A DNA stretch of 24,940 nucleotides from a virus. The notes below the pieces were generated by a model, which worked only from the letters and a program-made list of their open reading frames with translations, was not told the origin of the DNA and made no database searches. Positions within the stretch are counted from its first letter, which is position 1. The number at the start of each line of letters is the position of its first letter. The translations under genes and the position numbers were made by a program. The stretch covers positions 1 through 24,940 of the IMG/VR virus record IMGVR_UViG_3300032084_001302; one strand, given 5' to 3'. Shown piece by piece: positions 8,612-16,500 of this stretch.

Positions 8612-9291
8612 TGGCATATAGATGGAGATACAATAGCATAACTGGATCACAGGTTGTGAATGCAAGAGAATACGACAAGAACTATTCTCAATATACTAGC
8701 ATCATAAATGGTGGTATGGACAGAGACAACTTACCTGTCAATAGTATCACCTTCGACGACTTTGAAGATAAATCAGTTGGAAGATACGGCACGGTAAATA
8801 ACATAAATGCACTTGACGACTATGGTACAGCATCAGATACACTTTATACAGGTGGTACAGTAAATCCACGAGGTAATCAAATCAGAGGATTACGATATGA
8901 AGATCCACCGATTGAAGGTGGTGGATTCTGGTTTCCAGTAGGTGATGCATTAAATATGAAATGTGATGAAGGTATGGCAACTATTCGCTTTCACATAAAC
9001 AGTTATGCAACTAAATACTATACTCTATACACAAGAGGTACAACAACAGAAGTGGCAAGAAGATCTAGACAATGGAAGGTAGAAGTCGATGGTGTAGAAG
9101 TTGCTCGAACATCAGAGATATTTCCACAGTTTCACTGCACACAAATGCACTTACAAGTACCCATCAGCAAAGGTAGTCATGAGTTCAGAGTTTATTGTAA
9201 AGTACCGGCAAGAAAACCCGGTAATGCTGCAGGACAGGTTGTGCTAAACTATTGGGGCGGACAACTATCAGTACATAACAGGAGAAGATAA
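8611..9291 (+). CDS. Tail-associated protein with shared N-terminal docking module (copy 1 of 3)
   Basis: 226 aa, beta-rich. Residues 1-44 (variable start, then YTSIINGGMDRDNLP) match a short motif at the start of many phage fibre and collar proteins, in which a helix ends in NGG followed by D-N-L. The rest looks like one jelly-roll or carbohydrate-binding-like sandwich: a Gly-rich GGGFWFPVGDAL, paired strands with HCTQMHLQVPISKGSHEFRVYC, and a basic end. The two genes downstream have the same layout. Overlaps by TAATG on both sides imply linked translation. Probably a minor tail or fibre-attachment protein; the receptor or ligand is unknown. Confidence 0.55.
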   Translation: MAYRWRYNSITGSQVVNAREYDKNYSQYTSIINGGMDRDNLPVNSITFDDFEDKSVGRYGTVNNINALDDYGTASDTLYTGGTVNPRGNQIRGLRYEDPPIEGGGFWFPVGDALNMKCDEGMATIRFHINSYATKYYTLYTRGTTTEVARRSRQWKVEVDGVEVARTSEIFPQFHCTQMHLQVPISKGSHEFRVYCKVPARKPGNAAGQVVLNYWGGQLSVHNRRR

Positions 9292-10394
9292 TGGGCAGAG
9301 TAAAACTAAATAACTTTTATCCAGGAAACGGCACAACAGATGCAGCAGAAGCAAATGCAAATAACAGTGCAATCAATGGTCAAACACAAAAACTTGATGG
9401 CTTAAATGTAAAAACACAAGGGATTGATATGGTCAATCTGGCAGATAATCCTCATCATAGAGGTTTTTACAGACAAGATAATGGAGCATATGCTTCTCTT
9501 GGAACAGCACCTTCTACTTACAACGGGTGGATTTATAATGCATTTACTATCGGAGGCACGCCATCGGGTCAGCACTACAGCCAGACAGGCTCTCTTAACG
9601 CTCAGTTTGAGTATCCTATCAATCATGATAATCTGTTTGCTATCAATACCACCGCTAACAAAGGAACAAAAATACAAGTCAATGGAACCTCCGGAACCGC
9701 ACTAAAACAGCATGACGTTTTACAGATCACCTGGAATGTCAATCTGTGGGACATATATCACAATGGTAATAAATCTCGTATCGTACCACAGTTTTATATG
9801 TCGCAACTAGTAGATACAGCTAGAAGTGGTATTGGTGTTGGCGAATACTATTATCTAATCTATCCTAAGTTCAATACTATTAGTAATAGTTTGGTAGATC
9901 AAGAGTTTCAATCTGCTGATGATGCAGGTTTCTATCAAGATTTAGGAGACGGCGACTATTTTGACCCATCAGATCTAACAAACGGAAACTCAGACGTCCT
10001 GTTCGATTACAATGCCAGAAGATTTGATCACTGTTCTGTGGTACCGATGCATCTTATTACAGCGACAGATACAGCTAGTGGTGGTGGTAGATTCGCTGCT
10101 TATGCAACTTACGACTTCAGCTCACAAGAGTTCGCATCTGCAGGGCCTTGTATGCAGATATCAGGACAGCACTCTTTCATAGTAAATGTGGCAGCTGGTG
10201 GTGGTAAAACACTATACGGTGTCCAGTTATTTATTAGTGGGCCATACAGAGTAAATAGTAATGGACAGTTCTTAGAATCTGAGATCACAGATCCAGCAGG
10301 CTCACCAGCACAAAATGGTGTTGATGTGAGTGTAGTTTTAGAAAGAGCAGCAATAAACTTACAAATAATCAATCCAGCAAGTGGGAGACAATAA
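9291..10394 (+). CDS. Tail-associated protein with shared N-terminal docking module (copy 2 of 3)
   Basis: 367 aa. The N-terminus (VKLNNFYPGNGTTDAAEANANNSAINGQ, here described in parts) has the same aG-N-N-INGq pattern as its neighbours and continues to LDGLNVKTQGIDMVNLAD, similar to fibre N-termini that carry a helix before the first beta domain. The body is beta-rich with many Tyr, Asn and Gly residues (FYMSQLVDTARSGIGVGEYY; SGQHSFIVNVAAGGG). GHSFxV-type strands near residues 295-310 also occur in copies 1 and 3. It is the largest of the three, and both ends overlap neighbours by TAATG. A fibre or baseplate-like role is inferred. Confidence 0.55.
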   Translation: MGRVKLNNFYPGNGTTDAAEANANNSAINGQTQKLDGLNVKTQGIDMVNLADNPHHRGFYRQDNGAYASLGTAPSTYNGWIYNAFTIGGTPSGQHYSQTGSLNAQFEYPINHDNLFAINTTANKGTKIQVNGTSGTALKQHDVLQITWNVNLWDIYHNGNKSRIVPQFYMSQLVDTARSGIGVGEYYYLIYPKFNTISNSLVDQEFQSADDAGFYQDLGDGDYFDPSDLTNGNSDVLFDYNARRFDHCSVVPMHLITATDTASGGGRFAAYATYDFSSQEFASAGPCMQISGQHSFIVNVAAGGGKTLYGVQLFISGPYRVNSNGQFLESEITDPAGSPAQNGVDVSVVLERAAINLQIINPASGRQ

Positions 10395-11092
10395 TGGCAT
10401 ATACAGCACCTAACTCGTTTTCAGCAGGACAAAAAATAAATGGATCACAAGTAGAACAAAATATCGATGTACTTGAGTCGTATATGAATGGGGGTGTGAG
10501 TGTTAGTGATATTGATCCTACTGCTCTTAGCAACTTCTTTGGATTGAAACATGTAATGAAAGGTGAGTACATAGCACTTATCAATCGATATGAAATGGCA
10601 ACTGGTATCGTACAAGGCACACTAGGTTCTAATCCTACAGGTGGATATGGTGGAAATATTATTGGAGATACATCCGGACAACAAGTGGGTGCTTCAGGAA
10701 CTGGCATAGATTTTTATTTAGAAGAAGATGCAGATGTTATGATTGTAATAACAGCATATCCTCGACAATACAATGGTGTAGATCTAGCAGAAGTTGGATT
10801 AAGCAGTCGTACAACAACATTCGCAATCAAAAGAGATGGTGATCAAAACGCATTCGCAACAACAACAACTGCTGCAATGACAGAAAGTGAGTTTGGTGTA
10901 GGTTTAGGTGCATCAAACGATGGTGGAATCTATGGCCTGGAAAGAAGAAGGCCATTCTATGCACATTACTCTGAGTTTTTGAACGCAGGCGAGCATAAAT
11001 ATAACATAAGGATAGGTAGCACAGAAAGAACTGTCCCAATATTCTTCTATCAAGTGAATGTGTATGCATATTATCGAAGCACAACAGTATAG
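10394..11092 (+). CDS. Tail-associated protein with shared N-terminal docking module (copy 3 of 3)
   Basis: 232 aa. It begins MAYTAPNSFSAGQKINGSQV and continues to a helix ending in YMNGGVSVSDIDP, the clearest example in this window of the tail-protein N-terminal module (TAPN.F.aG..i...VN.N...l...NGG). The C-terminal sandwich has a strand GEHKYNIRIGS and an aromatic end (FYQVNVYAYY). Its start overlaps copy 2 (TAATG). It is the last gene of this run, with a 32-base gap before the ejection-protein genes. Probably a minor tail protein that docks to the nozzle or to a fibre, by similarity of the N-terminus only. Confidence 0.55.
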   Translation: MAYTAPNSFSAGQKINGSQVEQNIDVLESYMNGGVSVSDIDPTALSNFFGLKHVMKGEYIALINRYEMATGIVQGTLGSNPTGGYGGNIIGDTSGQQVGASGTGIDFYLEEDADVMIVITAYPRQYNGVDLAEVGLSSRTTTFAIKRDGDQNAFATTTTAAMTESEFGVGLGASNDGGIYGLERRRPFYAHYSEFLNAGEHKYNIRIGSTERTVPIFFYQVNVYAYYRSTTV

Positions 11093-11124
11093 GAAAAATC
11101 GTTAGCAATATATAGGAGACACAT

Positions 11125-11895
11125 ATGGAACCATTGACAACAGCAGCACTAGTTATGGGAGGAGCAAAGCTTATTGGAGGCATCGGAGCCGGTGTATCTG
11201 ATATTATAGCAACTGCACCGAACGAAGCACTACAAAATAGAATAGCAGAGTTAGAAAGGCTACAGCAAGCAGACGCACTAGGCCTCACAGGCACAGAGAG
11301 AGCAGCATTTGTTGATGCATTTAGGCAACCACAACAAGCGCTAGCACAACAACAGATGGAACAATCACAAGGATTACAAGCTGCTATGCAAGATAGTGGA
11401 AGGCAAATGGCTAGGCTTCGGGCACAAGAAGAACAACAACAAAGAGCTTTAGCGGCTGCAAATCAACAAGTTGAGGTACTAAATCTTCAACAACAAAGAG
11501 CACAAGAACAAGAACTATTAAACTTACAAGCGGCTGAGGCACAAAGAGAAATGGCTAGACGTGCTGCTATCGTTAAAACATCTACTGCAGGATTAGCTGC
11601 AGCTGGTGAGATGGCTGGTCAAGTTATGGCAACTAACGAACTTATCAATGCAGATCCCGGATCATTTGATGCAAATCAACTAAGATCACTCGGTTCTATG
11701 TATGGATACAACTTTCCAGCATACTCAATGCCAGCACAAGGATACGGACAACCAGGCGCATTCTATTATGGACAACAACCATATTATGCACCTCAAGCAG
11801 GCGCATTCGCACCTTTCTATGGTATGCCACCATCACCCGGATTACAACCTGCACAGGCAGCACCACAACAAGGTACAGGCGAAGAGGAGGAATAA
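11125..11895 (+). CDS. Internal virion protein with coiled coil and Tyr/Gly/Gln low-complexity tail
   Basis: 256 aa. Three regions are visible: a Gly/Ala-rich hydrophobic N-terminus (TTAALVMGGAKLIGGIGAGV) that could insert in membrane, a Gln/Glu/Ala-rich coiled coil at residues about 65-145, and a C-terminal low-complexity region (about 190-250) rich in Tyr, Gly, Gln, Pro and Phe (YGQPGAFYYGQQPYY) ending in acidic residues. This order (membrane-prone head, coiled coil, flexible tail) and its place before two larger ejection-type genes match the small gp14-like member of podovirus ejection complexes, which exits first and sits in the outer membrane. SD AGGAGA is present. Its stop overlaps the next start as TAATG with GAGGAGG upstream. 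Confidence 0.6.
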   Translation: MEPLTTAALVMGGAKLIGGIGAGVSDIIATAPNEALQNRIAELERLQQADALGLTGTERAAFVDAFRQPQQALAQQQMEQSQGLQAAMQDSGRQMARLRAQEEQQQRALAAANQQVEVLNLQQQRAQEQELLNLQAAEAQREMARRAAIVKTSTAGLAAAGEMAGQVMATNELINADPGSFDANQLRSLGSMYGYNFPAYSMPAQGYGQPGAFYYGQQPYYAPQAGAFAPFYGMPPSPGLQPAQAAPQQGTGEEEE

Positions 11896-13556
11896 TGCAG
11901 ATAGCTGAATGGTACAGAATAACATATATCGATACACACTTACAACGTTTTAATGATGCACAACGTCTAGTACAGGGTGATATACAACAACAGTTTTTAG
12001 TTGCACAACTACTAAACGAACAAATCAAAAACTTAGATAAGCAGATACAAGACATCAACGATGCACAATCTAAAGGACAGTTTGATCGTCTGGTAAAAGC
12101 CTATGGTTTAGAGCAACAAGTAATCTCAGATACACAACGTCGCCAGCTATCAGTTATCTCTACTGTTGATGATATGTACAGGATTGACTCATCACTTGCA
12201 TCTATCGGTACAGCAGCAGATAGTTTCGGTAATGCACTATCAACTGCAGGTTCTGTCGAAGGTAAAGTCGGACGTTTCGCTAGAACTGTAGGTGGATACA
12301 CAAGAGGATCAGAACAAGCTAAAGCAGTGGCTGCCACAATCTATGATCAGTTTAAAGCAGCAGCAAACGCAAGAGGCTCTTCATTCGCAGCACAGTTTAA
12401 CACAAACGATGCAGCGATTAGAAAAGAAATCGCACAAGCAACTGGCGTTACGCCAACAGATATATCAACTGTAAATCAACAGAAAGAAGCCAAACTAAAG
12501 GAAATGCTTGAAGATCAAGGGCAACAGGCAGTATCTAATAAAGAGATCCAAGAACTGATCGCACTGGCAAAAACAGATGACTCAACGCCACAACAAATAC
12601 AAGATTTAGAAGATAAACTTCTCGCATCAAGGACAGCACTTTCTAATAGACAACTGGCTGCTTTACAACGTGCATCTATTACACCAGAAGAAAAGATGAT
12701 GAGAGCTAGAGAAATATACAATACTCAGTTCGCACCAAAATCTGTACAAAATAAAGCAAGAGGTGCTGCAGCATTCTCAGCATACTTTGAAACACTAGAT
12801 CCAGTACAACAAAACATCATGTTAGGATTTAATGAAACAACAGCAAAGCAAGCCAAGTTTATGACACAGCCTAGATACAAAATCGAAGGCAATGCAGAAA
12901 AAGAAACAGCATATGACTTGTACTATGATGCTAGAAGAAAGAGATTACAAGGCCAACCAATGGATGGCAACCTTCATCAAATCGTAGCAGAGAAGTTTCC
13001 GGATGATATTGAAGCGCAACAAAGAGTTTTAGGTTATATCTTCAGGGCATCATCAGAAGAAGCACAAATCAGTGCAAAGACAGAACAGAATAGATTAGAA
13101 AAGTTTGACAAGCAAAAAGAAAAGTTGTACGGGCCAGCACCCAAACCTCTGAAAGATCGTATCATGGATTTTGTAAGTAGAATAGAGTTAGGTGGAGGTG
13201 ATGCAGATCCTATACAACCTGCAGTATTTGACAAAGATAAAGATGCACCAGCAGAAGATCCAGCAAGTGGCAATCAACCAGGTGATACAGAGGAACAGCC
13301 AGAAGCTGAAATACCTACACCACCTCCAGTAGAAGAACAACCTGCTGCACCTCAACAAATACAATATACAACTCCTGGCTGGTATAAACCAGAAGATACA
13401 GTATTCAAACTACCTGATGGCGGTTATAGCGTTACGTCTGATAGATATGGAACATTTACCATTGACTCAACAGGAACTGTTACGCAAGGTAAAATCAAAC
13501 TAGGTACAGCTGCTGGCCACTTCGAAGATCTTCAGAAGACAAAACCTAAGGAATAA
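11895..13556 (+). CDS. Internal virion protein (gp15-like position), mid-size
   Basis: 553 aa, largely helical and rich in Gln, Ala, Asp and Lys. Residues 1-120 form long helices (YIDTHLQRFNDAQRLVQGDI). After the helical body, a Pro/Glu-rich linker at about 440-488 leads to a compact beta end domain (about 490-535: GWYKPEDTVFKLPDGGYSVT, then TFTIDSTGTVTQGKI). Order and size relative to the neighbours (small, medium, giant) agree with the T7 gp14-gp15-gp16 ejection set, in which the middle protein lines the periplasmic tunnel. Sequence similarity cannot be claimed by eye. It overlaps the previous gene by one base, and the giant gene follows two bases after the stop. Confidence 0.6.
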   Translation: MQIAEWYRITYIDTHLQRFNDAQRLVQGDIQQQFLVAQLLNEQIKNLDKQIQDINDAQSKGQFDRLVKAYGLEQQVISDTQRRQLSVISTVDDMYRIDSSLASIGTAADSFGNALSTAGSVEGKVGRFARTVGGYTRGSEQAKAVAATIYDQFKAAANARGSSFAAQFNTNDAAIRKEIAQATGVTPTDISTVNQQKEAKLKEMLEDQGQQAVSNKEIQELIALAKTDDSTPQQIQDLEDKLLASRTALSNRQLAALQRASITPEEKMMRAREIYNTQFAPKSVQNKARGAAAFSAYFETLDPVQQNIMLGFNETTAKQAKFMTQPRYKIEGNAEKETAYDLYYDARRKRLQGQPMDGNLHQIVAEKFPDDIEAQQRVLGYIFRASSEEAQISAKTEQNRLEKFDKQKEKLYGPAPKPLKDRIMDFVSRIELGGGDADPIQPAVFDKDKDAPAEDPASGNQPGDTEEQPEAEIPTPPPVEEQPAAPQQIQYTTPGWYKPEDTVFKLPDGGYSVTSDRYGTFTIDSTGTVTQGKIKLGTAAGHFEDLQKTKPKE

Positions 13557-13558
13557 TA

Positions 13559-16500
13559 ATGGCAACACCAGGACAACTACAAACTCTGCAACCGCAAGAT
13601 TTAGACACATACATTTTTCTGCAACAGTTAAATGGTCAAAATCCAGACGGTACTTTTGTAAATCAACAAGCTGCTGATTCGTTTGTTGTGGAAAGAATAG
13701 AGTTTTATGGACAGCAAGAACAAGATCGTGCATTTTTAGAACAAGAAAGACAAAGAAAACTGGCTGAAGAAGCAGGTACAGGTATCGGTTTTGACCCTTC
13801 TACTGAAGTACCAGATCCTCCTGCCTTTCAACTAACACCAGAACAGCAACAACAAGCACGTCAATCTATTGATGCTTACATGAAGAAACGTGGCCTAGGT
13901 GCAAACCGTGAAATACCGGGCATTACACCTGATCCGCTTACAGGTGAGGTTAGAACTGGCGTGCCGATGGACGTCAATATCTTAGAAAGACGTGAAAGCA
14001 TACCATCACCTGGTGATATTCAAACACAAGCAGAAGGTACATATGCATCTATCAGACAACAGGCTGCTAATGAAGGTTTGCCTACTCGTAAAGAAGTCGA
14101 AGACATGTTGTTTATGCAGGCCAGAGAAGATTATGGTATCGAAGCATTAGAACAACTAGGTGTTATGGAACAGACAGCTGTTGAAAGTGATCTAAAGGCT
14201 GTCGCTCGACAACAATCATTTAACTACAGAACAGCCGATGACTTTGCAGATCAGAAAATATCTGGTCAGTTCGGTGTTGGGCGACCTCGTCAAGGTGGAT
14301 CACCATTCGAATCACCTCCTACACCACGCGTAGTACCTCGCGCACTAGATCCTAGGCCATTTACTGTCGGTGGTATATTACAAAGAGATCCAGAACTAGT
14401 GCGAGAGATGACGCCTACAGAAGCGATTATCGAATCTATAAAACCACAAACAATCAAAACAACAGACGAGATAAAAGAAGAAAAGGCATCAATGGATGCA
14501 GCGTCATCAGAATACATTTTAGATGTCGAAAGAAGATTAAGAGATATGAATGGTGATGCATATTTCAAGGCATCGCCACAAGTAAAACAAAGTTTGATAG
14601 ACAGTGTAATCAGAGATGACTTCGCAGATTTTGAAAAGAGATTACGACAAGAACTAACAGCAGATTACAAACTACGATACAAAGCAAACACAGGTCAAGA
14701 ACCACCACAAGATACTATCGACTCATATCTTAGAAAGGTTGTGTTTCCAGAGATGAGAAACGCTGTCATGACACAGATACCTCAAGATAATCCGATGTAT
14801 GGTGTAATCAGAAACGAACTCAATGACAAGTACAGTCGAACAGAACAAGTTAGCACACTAGATCCATTTAGTATGATGGATGTAGGTAAAGATCTGTTGG
14901 GTATGGGTATGTCAGAACTGGCAACATCAGAGACACCATTTACAGGTGAGATAACAGAATCTGTCGGTATGGCTGTCATTAGAAACCTTAACTTACCATT
15001 CAGATTAGTACTCAACCCTATTGAAGAAGTGGCTGTTGAAGGTATTATGGGTGAGCCTCCTACTGTTGAAGAACAGGTGGCAGCACACCAGAAAAGACAA
15101 AGATTTTATGATGTACCTACACGAGATCTAACAGAAGAAGTTAGTGGTTTTAGTGATACCTTTGATGCATATCTAAGAGAAGTCGCAGTCGAAAATGCTA
15201 ATGCATACGGTACTGGTAATGCTTTTGCTAACTATGCACTTGTACCTCAATCAGCAGATCAGGCTTTTGTAGCAGGTACAGCAGCAGAGATATTTTTTCC
15301 TTGGGGTACAGTGGCTAAGTTAGGGTCAAAAGGCTTGACTGGATTCGGTATGGTGGGTAGAGCTGCTCGTGCTCTGGATGTAGCAGCAGACGGTCGTGCT
15401 ATGATCTCTATCGCAGATAAGTCAGGACAACCTAGTGTTTATCGTGCAATGACAGCAGCAAAGCGACCCACACAAGTATCAGATGTTGTCGGAACTTCAT
15501 ACAACTCAGCAAACAAAATATCATATGAAGTCGCAGAAAATGTTGAAGCGTTAGATGCTGCTCGTCAATATACACATGCTATTAAGGCAGGTGATGTAGA
15601 TTTAGCAGAAGATATAGCTCGAGCAAATGCTGCAAAAGGTGGTAGATCAAAACAAATATTTGATGCTGCAACAGATGATATACCGTTAGATCAGGTACAG
15701 AGGCTAGATGATGATGATTTTGTTTTTAGTGCGCAAGGTGAAGCACTAGTAGAAACAGCATCCAAACGTTTTGATGAACTAGATAATGGCCTCAATGAAC
15801 TGGCCAAACAAAATACTGTGTATGGTGATGTTGCCAAAGAAATAACGAGAGAAGGTCGAGCACAAATCAGATTACCAAAAGGTAAAAAAGAAATAGATGT
15901 CGGTGGTCAGAAAATGATTGTTGATGACATTGAAGACATCAATCCAAGATCTTCAGCAGGTGCAACGTATGATGGAAGATTAGGGCCTCTCAATAGAAGT
16001 GGTGCTAGTACAGATCAACTAGTAGGTGCAGCAGCATCAAGATTAGCTAAGTACAACATACAAGATTATGTGGCACTAACAGATAGAATGGCAGTACAGA
16101 AAGAAGTATTTAAAGAAATCACACCATCACTAGACAAATCGATGGACATCTTTTTCGATACTGGAAAGATACCATTTGAAAATCAAACTCAACTGTTAAA
16201 GTTAGGTTTGATTGAAGGTAAAACTGCTAGACGTGATAAAGAGTTGATGCGGATCTTTGATAAAATGGAGGCTGCACACAGTAATCCAAATGCTACTATT
16301 TTTAATGTGCTAGATCCAGGTGAGCAAGTATATCTGATGAACAGATTTATTGAAGCGCGTGCTCGATCTATTGTAGGTGAAACAGCAGAAGGCGCAACTA
16401 GAGGAAGAAGAGCAGCTGTTATTGATAGAGTTGAAGGTACTGAACGTGCATTCTTACCAGAAGAGTTAAGAGCAGAAGCAGGAGCACGACCTCTCGGATC

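Noticed and set aside
15960-15980. TYDGR in the giant protein, similar to a TxxGR RNA polymerase motif (as in N6 virion RNAP)
   Set aside because: No supporting motifs (catalytic Asp pair, Lys/Tyr helix) were seen nearby; a five-residue match in 1868 aa is expected by chance.
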